Shown here: in pieces, positions 35,294 to 43,528 of the stretch
Layout of the letters: each line of letters begins with the position of its first letter
Numbering within the stretch: the stretch's first letter is position 1
DNA from: DATEDA01 sp963820965
GTDB lineage: Bacteria; Pseudomonadota; Gammaproteobacteria; Burkholderiales; SG8-39
Direction of reading: 5' to 3'
Length of the DNA: 64,000 bases
Assembly (NCBI GenBank): GCA_963820965.1
Contig: CAWGCC010000027.1
Span: 495,681 to 559,680, forward strand
Translations under genes and position numbers: made by a program
Notes under the pieces: generated by a model
The model's input: only the letters and a program-made list of their open reading frames with translations
Databases searched by the model: none
Told to the model about the DNA's origin: nothing

Positions 35294-36619
35294 TCAGCCG
35301 GCCGCACCGATCAGGCGCACCGTTCCCGCTACGCGATGCACCGTGTCATCGAAATCGAGCACCGCTCCGCCGATGTCTTCGATCTCGAGCCAGTCGCCGT
35401 TTTCCTTGCGCACCCGGTACCGCTGCGGCGGCAGGTCGCGCTCGCCGGCGAGGCGCGCCGCGAACGCGAGCTCGACCCTCGGCCGGTCGTCGGGATGCAC
35501 GCGTTCGAGCCAGCGCTCGAGCGACGCCTCGTTGCCGGCCGCGGGCCCCACCCAGCTCGTGAGATCGCCCCCCCATATCAGTTGCCGGGTGCGCGGATCG
35601 AGCTCGTAGAGCTTCACGTGGCTTGCCTGGGCCGCCAGTTCGTAGCGGATCCGCCAGTCGGCCGCCTCCCGCAGCGCACGTTCCTCGCGCGCCCGCAACG
35701 CGGCGACGAAGAGGCCGAGCAGCGCCGCCGTGCCGACGTAAGCCTCGGCATCGAGGAGGCGCTCGCCCCGCTGCGTGGCGAACGTCGTGAACGGACCGTC
35801 GCCCTGCGCGGTGTTCAGGATGGCGAAGATTCCGAGGACCAGGATCGCGAGCGAGCCGCCGCGCTGTCCCCACGCCAGCGACACGAGCACGGCGAACGCG
35901 AGCGGGACGTACGGGAGCAGGCCGAGGCTCAGCGCCCGTCCTCCCGCAGCGACGGTTGCGGTCGCATCCGGCCGGTCGAACACGGCGAGCGCGGTGACGA
36001 GCATGCCGGCGAGGCACACGAGCCCCGCCCAGAACGGCGCGCGCTGGAGGCCGCCGGAGCGCTTGGCGTGGAAGCCCGCCCAGCTCACCACCACCGGTGC
36101 CACCAGGGTCACGCCGATCGCGTGCGCGAGCACCCACGCGCGCCATTCCGCCAGCACCGGCTTGCCGAACACCGCCGCGAACACCGGGGCGCCGATCGCG
36201 CCGCTCACCACGGCGTTCACGAGCGCGCCCGCGAGCAGGAACCGCCACACTTTGTCCAGCGAGTCGAGCCGCGCCTCTCCGGCGAAGCGGCGCAGCAGGA
36301 GCCCGGCGGCGGCCACCCCCACGAGCTCGGCGACAATCCATCCGGCCGCCGATGCGACGGGCTCGCGCTCCAGCGCCACGAGGCCGAGCATCGCCGCGAG
36401 CACGGCGCCAAGCGCTGGCCACCACCGCGCCACCGGCAGCACCCACAGCGCGCCCGCGGCGACGCCGCTCGCGAGCCAGACATAGGCGGCGTGCACCGTC
36501 TCGTCGCGGTCGTTCGCGAGGCTGAACCAGCCGAGCAGGAAGAATGCGGCGCCCACCGCCGCCGCCACGAGCCAGTCGCGGCGGCCGGCGCCTGCTGCAG
36601 GCGCGAGCTGGAAGTCCAT
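35294..36619 (-). CDS. MASE1-PAS membrane sensor without an output domain
   Basis: A 441-residue inner-membrane protein. Residues 1-310 form an eight-or-so-span MASE1 domain (AAVGAAFFLLGWFSLAN at the start, LASGVAAGALWVLPVARWWP). A PAS_3-type domain spans about 325-440 (LIWGGDLTSWVGPAAGNEAS, HPDDRPRVELAFAARLAGER, RYRVRKENGDWLEIEDIGG). MASE1-PAS modules usually feed a GGDEF, EAL or kinase domain; here the protein stops after PAS. The next gene downstream on the strand is the triple-fusion hydrolase 17 bp away, so no split output gene follows. Confidence 0.88.
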   Translation of the reverse strand: MDFQLAPAAGAGRRDWLVAAAVGAAFFLLGWFSLANDRDETVHAAYVWLASGVAAGALWVLPVARWWPALGAVLAAMLGLVALEREPVASAAGWIVAELVGVAAAGLLLRRFAGEARLDSLDKVWRFLLAGALVNAVVSGAIGAPVFAAVFGKPVLAEWRAWVLAHAIGVTLVAPVVVSWAGFHAKRSGGLQRAPFWAGLVCLAGMLVTALAVFDRPDATATVAAGGRALSLGLLPYVPLAFAVLVSLAWGQRGGSLAILVLGIFAILNTAQGDGPFTTFATQRGERLLDAEAYVGTAALLGLFVAALRAREERALREAADWRIRYELAAQASHVKLYELDPRTRQLIWGGDLTSWVGPAAGNEASLERWLERVHPDDRPRVELAFAARLAGERDLPPQRYRVRKENGDWLEIEDIGGAVLDFDDTVHRVAGTVRLIGAAG

Positions 36620-36644
36620 GACGATCGTCTCCCGCGGGTGAGCG

Positions 36645-38033
36645 CTAGCGGTTGAGGTCGCGCTGTAGCCGCTTCAGGTCCGGCGATTCGAAGAACAGCT
36701 TGCGCGCCACGGCGCGGAGCCGGTCGACCGTTGCATCGTCGAGCGTGAGCGCGGTCGGGATACTCATGAAGTAGTCGCGCTCCTCGCCGTCGGGGATGGC
36801 GCGCAGCGAAACGTCGATGAAGTAGAACCGCGGCGCTTCGCGCGCCGGCTCGACGGCAACCCGGCGGGCACGCACTTCGTCGTGCCACAGCGCGAAGCTT
36901 GCCTGCAGCTGATCCACCGTCTCGAACGAATGTGCGTTCACCGGCAGCTCGAGCGCCTTGAAGAGCTGGAAGAGCGTGGGAACGTCCGGGCTCCGATCGG
37001 CCGCGAGATCCGGATCGGTCTCCGCGTTCACCGACACGAACACCGCCGCGGTGATGTCGTGGTATCCGACCGCGTCGGCGAGCTCGAAGAAGCCGCCGTT
37101 CTCGATCGCGAAGTCGATCGGCGCGCGCACGCCGAGATTGTCGATCAGCCCGCCGTCGACGAGGTGGATGTGCGGCCGCCGCGTGCGGTCCCGGTAAGTG
37201 CGCGCCTCGCGTGCCCGCGCCGATTGCCGCGGTGCACCGACCGGATCGAGGAATGCGGCGGCAAGCCCGGGCAGCGGCGCCGCGTCGCACTGTCCGGCGT
37301 AGTTCCACAGCGTGATGGCGCTGAAGTAGGGCGGGAGCGCGGTCGAGGCCGCGACGGCCCGCCCGAGCGACACCGCGGCGAGGTCGGAGCAAAGGAGATC
37401 GAACTGGCCCTGCGTGAACGGGAACCGCGCGCCGGTGGAGAGATCGGTTGCGTTGATGACGATGAACGGGCGATGCGGGCCGGCGAGGAGGTCGGCATAG
37501 GTCTTGCCGCCGAAGAGCTCCCGATCGAGATACTCCGCGAAGAGATCGCTCCGTCCGAAGCGGGGCATCACGAGGCGCGGGAGGCTGAGCACGAGCGCGC
37601 TCTTCAGCTCGGTTTCGACGTCGCGGCGGAGGAAGCGCCGCTCGAAGTCGACGAACAGCCGCTCGCGATGCGCGCCATAGTAAGCGGCGACGATCGCGCC
37701 GCCCGAGACCGCGTTGATGATGTCGATCTCGTCGATGAGCTCGCGCTGGCGGCCGCCCATCATCACCGACACCTCGCGCATCGCCTCGAGCGTTCCGTAG
37801 GCGAGCGCCGCCGCGCGGGTCCCGCCGCCGGAGAACGTCACCACCACGAGGACGTCACCCGGGTTGTCGGGGTCGGTCTTGACCCGGCTGATGCGGTAAC
37901 CGCCGGCTACACCGAGTCCCTCGAGCGGGACATTGACCGGGTAGTGGACCGGACCGAAGCAGCCGGCGACGAGGAAGCACGCGAGAGCGATGCCGAAGGT
38001 GACCGCGCGGCGCTTGGCGAACGCTCGGAGCAT
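36645..38033 (-). CDS. patatin-like phospholipase lipoprotein
   Basis: A 462-residue exported protein with lipobox LVAGC (Cys 25), so probably anchored in the outer membrane facing the periplasm. The patatin domain has the oxyanion motif FSGGGTRAAALAYG. The nucleophile elbow is INAVSGGAIVAAYYG, where the first Gly of GxSxG is Ala. The catalytic Asp sits in LVDGGLIDNLG. It should hydrolyse phospholipid or lysophospholipid acyl esters. It lies 25 bp upstream of the MASE1-PAS gene on the same strand. Confidence 0.92.
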   Translation of the reverse strand: MLRAFAKRRAVTFGIALACFLVAGCFGPVHYPVNVPLEGLGVAGGYRISRVKTDPDNPGDVLVVVTFSGGGTRAAALAYGTLEAMREVSVMMGGRQRELIDEIDIINAVSGGAIVAAYYGAHRERLFVDFERRFLRRDVETELKSALVLSLPRLVMPRFGRSDLFAEYLDRELFGGKTYADLLAGPHRPFIVINATDLSTGARFPFTQGQFDLLCSDLAAVSLGRAVAASTALPPYFSAITLWNYAGQCDAAPLPGLAAAFLDPVGAPRQSARAREARTYRDRTRRPHIHLVDGGLIDNLGVRAPIDFAIENGGFFELADAVGYHDITAAVFVSVNAETDPDLAADRSPDVPTLFQLFKALELPVNAHSFETVDQLQASFALWHDEVRARRVAVEPAREAPRFYFIDVSLRAIPDGEERDYFMSIPTALTLDDATVDRLRAVARKLFFESPDLKRLQRDLNR

Positions 38034-38194
38034 TGAGTCGGCCGGGCTGTCTCGATTGTGGCGGGAGAGTATACGCCGCGCACCCGACGGTGCACCCTGC
38101 TGCCGAGGGCGGGAATGCTCCCCGCAGCTTCGCCGTGTACTATCCCTTCGCGCCCCGAAATGAATGCCAACGCGCCCTCGTCAAGGAGATCAGC

Positions 38195-38518
38195 ATGCTG
38201 CTCGACGTTCGCACCTACACCTGCAAGCCCGGCACGATCAAGAACCATCTGGCGCTCTACGAGCGGATGGGCAAGCCCGTTCAGACGAAGCACCTCGGCC
38301 AGCCGTTTGCCTACCTCGTCACCGAGACCGGCAATCCGAACCAGTACCTGCACATCTGGGCGTACGAGAACGCGGCCGACCGCGAGCAGCGCCGCGCGGC
38401 GATGCAGGCCGACCCGGGGTGGCAGGCCTACCTCGAAGAGAGTGCCAAGCTCGCCGCGCTCGAGTCGCAGCAGAACCGGCTGATGAAGCCGGTCGACTTC
38501 TTCCCGATCAAGCGCTGA
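38195..38518 (+). CDS. NIPSNAP-family protein
   Basis: A 107-residue protein with the dimeric alpha/beta-barrel NIPSNAP fold: MLLDVRTYTCKPGTIKNHLA, then YLHIWAYENAADREQRRAAM and WQAYLEES. AAGGAG is 6 bases before ATG 38195; the longer upstream frame is noncoding. NIPSNAP proteins in Burkholderiales often accompany catabolic enzymes, and this one is 3 bp from an RraA/aldolase-like gene, so they are cotranscribed. No catalytic role is established. Confidence 0.9.
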   Translation: MLLDVRTYTCKPGTIKNHLALYERMGKPVQTKHLGQPFAYLVTETGNPNQYLHIWAYENAADREQRRAAMQADPGWQAYLEESAKLAALESQQNRLMKPVDFFPIKR

Positions 38519-38521
38519 CGC

Positions 38522-39205
38522 ATGATCGGCGAACCGGTCGCCCTCAGTATCCGGCGGAGGATCCAGCGGCCCGCGCCCCAGGTGCTCCGGGCGTTCCGCG
38601 GCGTGCCTTCGGGCTTCGTCACCGACGCCTTCAACGGTCGCGGCTGCCTCGATTTCCGCATCAAGCCGCTCGTGCCCGACATGACGCTCTGCGGTCCGGC
38701 GGTGACGGCGCTCTGCGCGCCGGGCGACATCCTCGCCGCGATGGCGATCCTCGACTTCGTGCGAAAGGGCGACGTGATCGTCATTGCCACCGGGGGCGAC
38801 ACGATCGAAGCGAAGATCGGCGATCTGTGGCTGCACCAGGCGAGGAAATGCGGTGTCGCCGGGGTAGTCTGCGACGGCCTGGTGCGCGACGTGAAAGGGC
38901 TCCTCGCGGCCGGCGTGCCGGTGTTCGCCCGCGGGGTCGCGCCCAACGCCGGCCACAAGACCGGCCCGGGCGAGATCAACCTCGGCGTGAGCTGCGGCGG
39001 CGTCGCCATCGGTCCCGGGGACATCGTCGTGGGCGACCGCGATGGGGTGGTCGCGGTCCCGCTCGCGCAAGCCCCGTCGGTGGCGGCGCAACTCGCACTG
39101 GTGAAGCGGAAGGAGGCCGACGCGGAGAAGAAGCTCGTGCGCGGCGCGAGCTTCGAGTTCTGGAGCGAAGGGGCGGTGAAAGGGCGCGTGCGCTACGTCG
39201 ACTAG
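38522..39205 (+). CDS. RraA-like / 4-hydroxy-4-methyl-2-oxoglutarate aldolase family protein
   Basis: A 227-residue cytoplasmic protein of the RraA fold, which covers class II pyruvate aldolases (HMG/CHA aldolase, acting in protocatechuate/gallate pathways) and the RNase E regulator RraA. The active-site blocks are KGDVIVIATGGDTIEAKIGD and GVVCDGLVRDVKGL (Arg and Asp for substrate and metal), then PGDIVVGDRDGVVAVP. The R-D pair needed for aldolase activity is present, so an enzyme is more likely than RraA. Coupled to the NIPSNAP gene. Confidence 0.88.
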   Translation: MIGEPVALSIRRRIQRPAPQVLRAFRGVPSGFVTDAFNGRGCLDFRIKPLVPDMTLCGPAVTALCAPGDILAAMAILDFVRKGDVIVIATGGDTIEAKIGDLWLHQARKCGVAGVVCDGLVRDVKGLLAAGVPVFARGVAPNAGHKTGPGEINLGVSCGGVAIGPGDIVVGDRDGVVAVPLAQAPSVAAQLALVKRKEADAEKKLVRGASFEFWSEGAVKGRVRYVD

Positions 39206-39237
39206 ACGGGACCGAGTCCGTGAGCGCGCTGCGCCCG

Positions 39238-39921
39238 TCAGAACGATCTCTCGATCGTCTTCCGGATTACCGTCGTGATCCGCGTGCCATCCCACAGATA
39301 CCCGAAATGCGGTCCCTGGACGCAGTTCGAGAGGACCGGCGGCCGGAAGACCCCGGCGCACTCGCCGCCCGGGTCGCGCACGCTGTCGTACACGATGCCG
39401 TACGAGCCCGCCGCCCTGAGCTCGTGCCCGAGCGCCCGGCCTGCCGTGTAGTCGCCGGGGTCATAAACCGCCGGCAGGTCCTTGCGACCGCGGATGTCGT
39501 GCAGTGGTCCGTCCAGGTCGGCGAGATAGGTCCGCATCTCGATCTCGATCGCCGCCTCGTTCGTTCTCGCGAGGAACAGGGCGCGGTGGTAGCGGGTCTC
39601 GGCGATCGCCGTGTCGAGGGATCGAGCCGCGTAGTACACGCCGTACGCGCCGTCGCTGAACCGGCTGCCCTCGGGATTGAGGTGCGTGAACGCCGCCATG
39701 ATCGGCGTGGCGCCCTCACCCGCGATGCGGTCACCCGGCCGAACGAGCGAGATCTCGCCGGCTTCCTCGCGCAACCGCGGGTTCGTGAGGTTCTCCACCG
39801 CGAAGACCGCTTCGAGGTCCCCCGGGTCCGCGACCCGGTCATAGAGGCCCACCGGCGGAAACCGGCTCGGCAGGATGCGGTAGCACGGTCGCCAGCCGAC
39901 CCGGGCGACCGGGGGAATCAC
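39238..39921 (-). CDS. RES-domain toxin
   Basis: A 227-residue protein with the RES fold: WRPCYRILPSRFPP near the start (conserved Arg 15), YGVYYAARSLDTAIAETRYH with the conserved Glu, and a late Ser in PPVLSNCVQGPH. RES toxins (MbcT, ParT, Res) degrade or modify NAD+ or ADP-ribosylate targets. It overlaps the upstream antitoxin stop by 4 bases (ATGA). The pairing with a DUF2384/Xre protein is diagnostic of the RES-Xre toxin-antitoxin class. Confidence 0.92.
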   Translation of the reverse strand: MIPPVARVGWRPCYRILPSRFPPVGLYDRVADPGDLEAVFAVENLTNPRLREEAGEISLVRPGDRIAGEGATPIMAAFTHLNPEGSRFSDGAYGVYYAARSLDTAIAETRYHRALFLARTNEAAIEIEMRTYLADLDGPLHDIRGRKDLPAVYDPGDYTAGRALGHELRAAGSYGIVYDSVRDPGGECAGVFRPPVLSNCVQGPHFGYLWDGTRITTVIRKTIERSF

Positions 39922-40328
39922 GCCCAGCCGCCGCGCTGCGCGTCGAGGTACTGCCTGACGAGATAGAGATCCGCCACCTGTCCGGACAGCATCCGGTCGA
40001 GCGCGCTGTGTCCCCCGAAGAGCGGGGCGGCGTTCGGCTTCCTGATCCAGGCGTCGGCTGCGTCGGGCCGGGGAAAGAGGATCTGCAGGGCTTTGTAGAT
40101 CCCGAAAACGTACGACAGCCGCTCGAGCGTGTCCTGCGGCAGCGCGACCGTCTTCGCCTGCTTCCAGTGATAGAACGTCGATCGGGGCGGGCTGCCGAGG
40201 AGCTTCATCTGCTCTTTAGTGTCGAGCCGCCAGGCTGCGGCGATCCGGAAAAACGTTCGGAGTGCCGGCCCGGAAACGTCTGCAGCCTCGACGCCGGCCT
40301 TGACTTTCCTCGTTGCAGCGGTTGCCAT
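39918..40328 (-). CDS. Xre/MbcA-type antitoxin of the RES-Xre module
   Basis: A 136-residue protein. An N-terminal helical HTH-like region (LRTFFRIAAAWRLDTKEQMK, SPPRSTFYHWKQ) is followed by the DUF2384 toxin-binding region (LPQDTLERLSYVFGIYKALQ, FPRPDAADAWIRKPNAAPLF, GHSALDRML). Start is taken as ATG 40328; a TTG four codons upstream falls inside an operator-like palindrome. The two palindromes at 40336-40376 are its likely binding sites. Confidence 0.88.
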   Translation of the reverse strand: MATAATRKVKAGVEAADVSGPALRTFFRIAAAWRLDTKEQMKLLGSPPRSTFYHWKQAKTVALPQDTLERLSYVFGIYKALQILFPRPDAADAWIRKPNAAPLFGGHSALDRMLSGQVADLYLVRQYLDAQRGGWA

Positions 40329-40335
40329 CTGGTTA

Positions 40336-40376
40336 TCCAATATTGGACCTTAATCATAGAATAGTCCAATATCGGA
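40336..40376 (-). promoter_or_regulatory. paired operators of the RES-Xre module
   Basis: Two near-identical palindromes, TCCAATATTGGA (40336-40347) and TCCAATATCGGA (40365-40376), centres 29 bp apart, directly upstream of the antitoxin start. A TATGAT -10-like box reads on the minus strand between them (40358 to 40353). One operator would cover the -35 region and the other the start site, a typical autorepressor layout. No matching -35 hexamer is clear. Confidence 0.75.
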
Positions 40377-40433
40377 TCACTAGCAAGGCGGCAGTCGCGA
40401 CCGCTGCTTCGCGCGGCGCGCGATCGATCGCTT

Positions 40434-41474
40434 TTACGGCTCGCGTCCCGACCTGACCGGGAAGCCCGCCTCGCGCCAGGCCACCATCCCGCCGTCGAGC
40501 GCCACCGCGCGCTGGTAACCCATCGCGCGCAGCGTCGCCGCGGCAAGCGTCGAGATGCGTCCGATCTCACAGTACGCGAGGATGCGGGGCGTCGGATCGG
40601 GCAGGTCCTGGTTCACGCGCAGCTCGAGCTGGCCGCGCGGCAGCAGCCGGGCGCCGGGGATGTGGCTCTCCTCGTAGGCGTCGCGCTCGCGAACGTCGAG
40701 CACGACGAGGTCCGTGTCGCCCGCTTCGACCCGCGCCTTGAGTTCCTCGAGCGACATGAACGGCACCGTCGCGGCCGCCTCGGCGAGGAGCTGGGCGACG
40801 GTCTTGCCGCCGCTCAGGTTCGTCCGCAGCGCCTCGGTGAGATGCGTCGGCGCCGTGAGATTGAGGTTGCGCATCATCTCCACGAACTCGGCCCGGTCGC
40901 GCTTCTGCAATCGCGGGTTGGCGGCGAGCTCCTCCCCGATCGTGGTGTGGCCCTGCCCCTTGTAATCGTGCGCCGGGTAGACCTTGAGCGCCGGGTCGAG
41001 CTTCAGCACGTGGTTGAACAGGCTGTCGTGAAGCGCCTCCGGGTCGCCGGTCGGGAGATCGGTGCGACCGGTGCCGCCGATGAGGAGCGTATCGCCGGTG
41101 AACGCACGGTCGCCGACGACTAGACACATCGAGTCGCGCGTGTGTCCCGGCGTGTGCATCACCTGCAGCCGCAGGCCTCCCACGACCAGCATCTCGCCGT
41201 CGTCGAGCCGCATGTCCACGAACGGCACGGGGCTTGCGCGGTGCATGACCACCGGCACCCCGAGCCGCCGCGCGAGCTCGCGCGTGCCGGAGAAGTGATC
41301 GGCATGGGTGTGCGTGTCGATGACGTAGCGGATGCGCAGGCTCTCGCGCGCCGCGAGCGCGAGGTAGCGATCGACCTGGCTCAGCGCCGGATCGATCAGC
41401 GCCGCTGCGCAGGTGTCCGCGCAGCCGACGAGGTAGGACTGACAGCCGCCGGTCGCGATCTGCTCGAAGACCAT
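40434..41474 (-). CDS. MBL-fold persulfide-dioxygenase-like hydrolase fused to rhodanese
   Basis: A 346-residue protein. The N-terminal metallo-beta-lactamase domain has THTHADHFSGTRELARRLG, HTPGHTRDSMC and FTGDTLLIGGTGRTD, the set found in ETHE1-like persulfide dioxygenases. The C-terminal rhodanese domain (about 235-346) has LVVLDVRERDAYEESHIPGA and the active-site loop YCEIGRIS with Cys. Fusions of this kind oxidise glutathione persulfide and transfer sulfane sulfur, so a role in sulfide detoxification is likely. It is the last gene of an apparent operon after the SDR and enolase-superfamily genes. Confidence 0.9.
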   Translation of the reverse strand: MVFEQIATGGCQSYLVGCADTCAAALIDPALSQVDRYLALAARESLRIRYVIDTHTHADHFSGTRELARRLGVPVVMHRASPVPFVDMRLDDGEMLVVGGLRLQVMHTPGHTRDSMCLVVGDRAFTGDTLLIGGTGRTDLPTGDPEALHDSLFNHVLKLDPALKVYPAHDYKGQGHTTIGEELAANPRLQKRDRAEFVEMMRNLNLTAPTHLTEALRTNLSGGKTVAQLLAEAAATVPFMSLEELKARVEAGDTDLVVLDVRERDAYEESHIPGARLLPRGQLELRVNQDLPDPTPRILAYCEIGRISTLAAATLRAMGYQRAVALDGGMVAWREAGFPVRSGREP

Positions 41475-41495
41475 GGTTCGCGCGCCTCCGTGGAT

Positions 41496-42584
41496 TCAAT
41501 CGGCGCGGAAGCGCCGCATCACGTCCGGATCCGGATCGACGCCGAGCCCGGGGCCGCGCGGCACTGCCAGCGCGCCGCCCCGGGGATCGAGCGCGGCGCC
41601 GAAGAGCCTTGCCTCCGGCCAAAGATAGAAGTATTCGAAGCGGGCGTCGTCGCGCGCGGCGAGGAGGTGGAGCGTCGCGAGCGCGCCCGGACCGAAGTAC
41701 GGCGAGTGCGGGGCAAGCGGCACGCCTTGCTCGTCGGCGAGCGCCGCGACCCTGAGGAATTCGGTGATGCCGCCGACCTTGGTCACCGACGGCTGCGCGA
41801 ACGCGACCGCGCGCGCCTCGATCAATGCCGCGAACTGCGTCGCGAAGCAGTAATTCTCGCCGGCGGCGATCGGGATCCCGGACGCTTCACCGACCGTGCG
41901 GAGCGCGCGGAAATCCTCCGGGGGGAACACCGGCTCCTCCAGCCACGCGAGCTCGTGCGGGCGCAAGCGTTCTGCTGCCGCGATCGCGTCCCGCGGCGAC
42001 CACTCGCAGTTGACGTCCACCATCAGCGGTCGCGGGCGTGGCACCGCAGCGCGCGCGGCCGCGATCGCCTCGTCGTCCACTTCGTGCAGCTTGATCGCGT
42101 CGAAGCCCTCGTCGAGGGCCCGTCCGCAGTACTGCGCGACGAGCTTCGGCTCCGTGTAGCGCAGAAGGCTCGCGTAGCAGGGGACGCTCGTTCGCCGCGT
42201 GCCGAGGAGCTGGTGCAGCGGCACCCCGGCCGTCTTCCCGGCGAGATCCCACAGCGCGATGTCGAGACCCGAGATCGCGAACGCCGTGATCCCGTAGCGC
42301 CCAAAGAGGTGGAGCTCGCGCTGGAGCTTCACGTGCAGCCCGGCGATGTCGGCGGCGTCGTGGCCGACCGCGCGGGGGGCGATCATGTCGTTCACCGCCG
42401 CGGCGACCGCGCGGCGGCACGAATAGGAGAAGGCCTCGCCCCACCCGACGGCACCGGCCTCGGTCTCGACACGCACCAGGCAGAAGTCGAGCGCGCGCCA
42501 GGCGCCGACGCCGTGCCGGGCCGCTCCACCGCCGTAAGTGAACGGGATCGAGAGCGGGACCGCCTCGATCCGCGCGATCTTCAT
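41496..42584 (-). CDS. mandelate racemase/muconate lactonizing enzyme family protein
   Basis: A 362-residue enolase-superfamily enzyme. The capping domain starts MKIARIEAVPLSIPFTYGGG. Barrel residues include the Lys of FDAIKLHEVDD, metal ligands in MVDVNCEWSPRDA (Asp), WLEEPVFP (Glu) and AAGENYC (Glu), and the second Lys in QPSVTKVGGITEF. The K-D-E-E-K set fits the MLE subgroup (cycloisomerase, dipeptide epimerase, OSBS) rather than mandelate racemase with a catalytic His-Asp dyad. It lies 8 bp after the SDR gene. Substrate unknown. Confidence 0.9.
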   Translation of the reverse strand: MKIARIEAVPLSIPFTYGGGAARHGVGAWRALDFCLVRVETEAGAVGWGEAFSYSCRRAVAAAVNDMIAPRAVGHDAADIAGLHVKLQRELHLFGRYGITAFAISGLDIALWDLAGKTAGVPLHQLLGTRRTSVPCYASLLRYTEPKLVAQYCGRALDEGFDAIKLHEVDDEAIAAARAAVPRPRPLMVDVNCEWSPRDAIAAAERLRPHELAWLEEPVFPPEDFRALRTVGEASGIPIAAGENYCFATQFAALIEARAVAFAQPSVTKVGGITEFLRVAALADEQGVPLAPHSPYFGPGALATLHLLAARDDARFEYFYLWPEARLFGAALDPRGGALAVPRGPGLGVDPDPDVMRRFRAD

Positions 42585-42592
42585 CGCCGCAG

Positions 42593-43351
42593 CTAGCCGC
42601 GACCCACGAACGGCATTTTCGTCGCCATCACCGTGACGAACTGGACGTTCGCCTCGAGCGGCAGGCCCGCCATGTGGACGACGGTGCTGGCGACGTGCTG
42701 CACGTCCATGAGCGGCTCGACCGCGATCTCCCCGTTCGCCTGCGGCACGCCCTTTGCCATCCGCTCGGCCATATCGGTGAACGCGTTGCCGATGTCTATC
42801 TGGCCGCAGGCGATGTCGTACTTGCGGCCGTCGAGCGAGGTCGACTTGGTGAGGCCGCTGATCGCGTGCTTGGTCGCGGTGTAGGGCGACGAGTTCGGAC
42901 GCGGCGCGTGCGCCGAGATCGATCCGTTGTTGATGATGCGCCCGCCGCGCGGCGCTTGCGTCTTCATGAGCTTGAACGCTTCCTGCGTGCACAGGAACGC
43001 GCCGGTCAGGTTGACGTCGACGACGTTCTTCCACTGCTCGAAGGAGAGCTCTTCGAGCGGGATGCCCGGCGCGTTCTGGCCGGCGTTGTTGAACAGCACG
43101 TCGAGCCGGCCGAACGTCTCCTTGGTCCTGGCGAAGAGCGCCCGCACCGACTCGGGCCTGCTGATATCGGTCGGGACCGCCAGTGCGCGCGAGGCGGCGG
43201 CACCCGCTTCCTTGACGGTCCGTTCCAGCGCGTCGGCGCGGCGCCCGGCGAGGGCGACCGAGTAGCCTTCCTTCAGCAGCGCCAGCGCGACGGCCTTGCC
43301 GATCCCGCTGCCTGCCCCGGTGACGATTGCGACCTTGCCGTTCGAGCTCAT
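42593..43351 (-). CDS. short-chain dehydrogenase/reductase
   Basis: A 252-residue classical SDR. The NAD(P) motif is IVTGAGSGIGKAVALALLKE, then LFNNAGQNAPG, the catalytic Ser in NNGSISAHAPRPNSSP and the Y-x-x-x-K in YTATKHAISGLTKS. Start at 43351 follows GGAGGG. A late insertion around GQIDIGNAFTDMAERMAKGV and VEPLMDVQHVASTVVHMAGL is typical of the subgroup with 3-oxoacyl-ACP-reductase-like annotation. First gene of the SDR-enolase-MBL operon. Confidence 0.93.
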   Translation of the reverse strand: MSSNGKVAIVTGAGSGIGKAVALALLKEGYSVALAGRRADALERTVKEAGAAASRALAVPTDISRPESVRALFARTKETFGRLDVLFNNAGQNAPGIPLEELSFEQWKNVVDVNLTGAFLCTQEAFKLMKTQAPRGGRIINNGSISAHAPRPNSSPYTATKHAISGLTKSTSLDGRKYDIACGQIDIGNAFTDMAERMAKGVPQANGEIAVEPLMDVQHVASTVVHMAGLPLEANVQFVTVMATKMPFVGRG

Positions 43352-43378
43352 GTCCGGCCCTCCTTTGATCACGCGACG

Positions 43379-43456
43379 GCTGTCGTAAGGCACTTCCCGA
43401 CGACCGCGCGCACTGCGTGTGATTGTGACTCCCAGAGGGAAGTGTCTTACGACAGC
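43379..43456. repeat. long imperfect palindrome upstream of the SDR gene
   Basis: Arms GCTGTCGTAAGGCACTTCCC (43379-43398) and its reverse complement at 43437-43456, 19 of 20 bases pairing, with a 38-base loop. It lies just upstream of the SDR operon start. It could be a REP/MITE-like element or a site for a dimeric regulator with widely spaced half sites. Confidence 0.75.
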
Positions 43457-43473
43457 CTCTGGTCTTGGGGGTC

Positions 43474-43495
43474 GAAGGGGGCTATGGCCCCCTTC
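43474..43495 (-). terminator. hairpin downstream of phaZ
   Basis: A perfect 9-bp stem GAAGGGGGC / GCCCCCTTC with a TATG loop, 34 bases after the phaZ stop. There is no T run on the minus strand, so termination would be rho-assisted or the hairpin may only stabilise the transcript. Confidence 0.45.
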
Positions 43496-43528
43496 TACGA
43501 TACCCGATGGCCGGAATTCTACGGCCGA

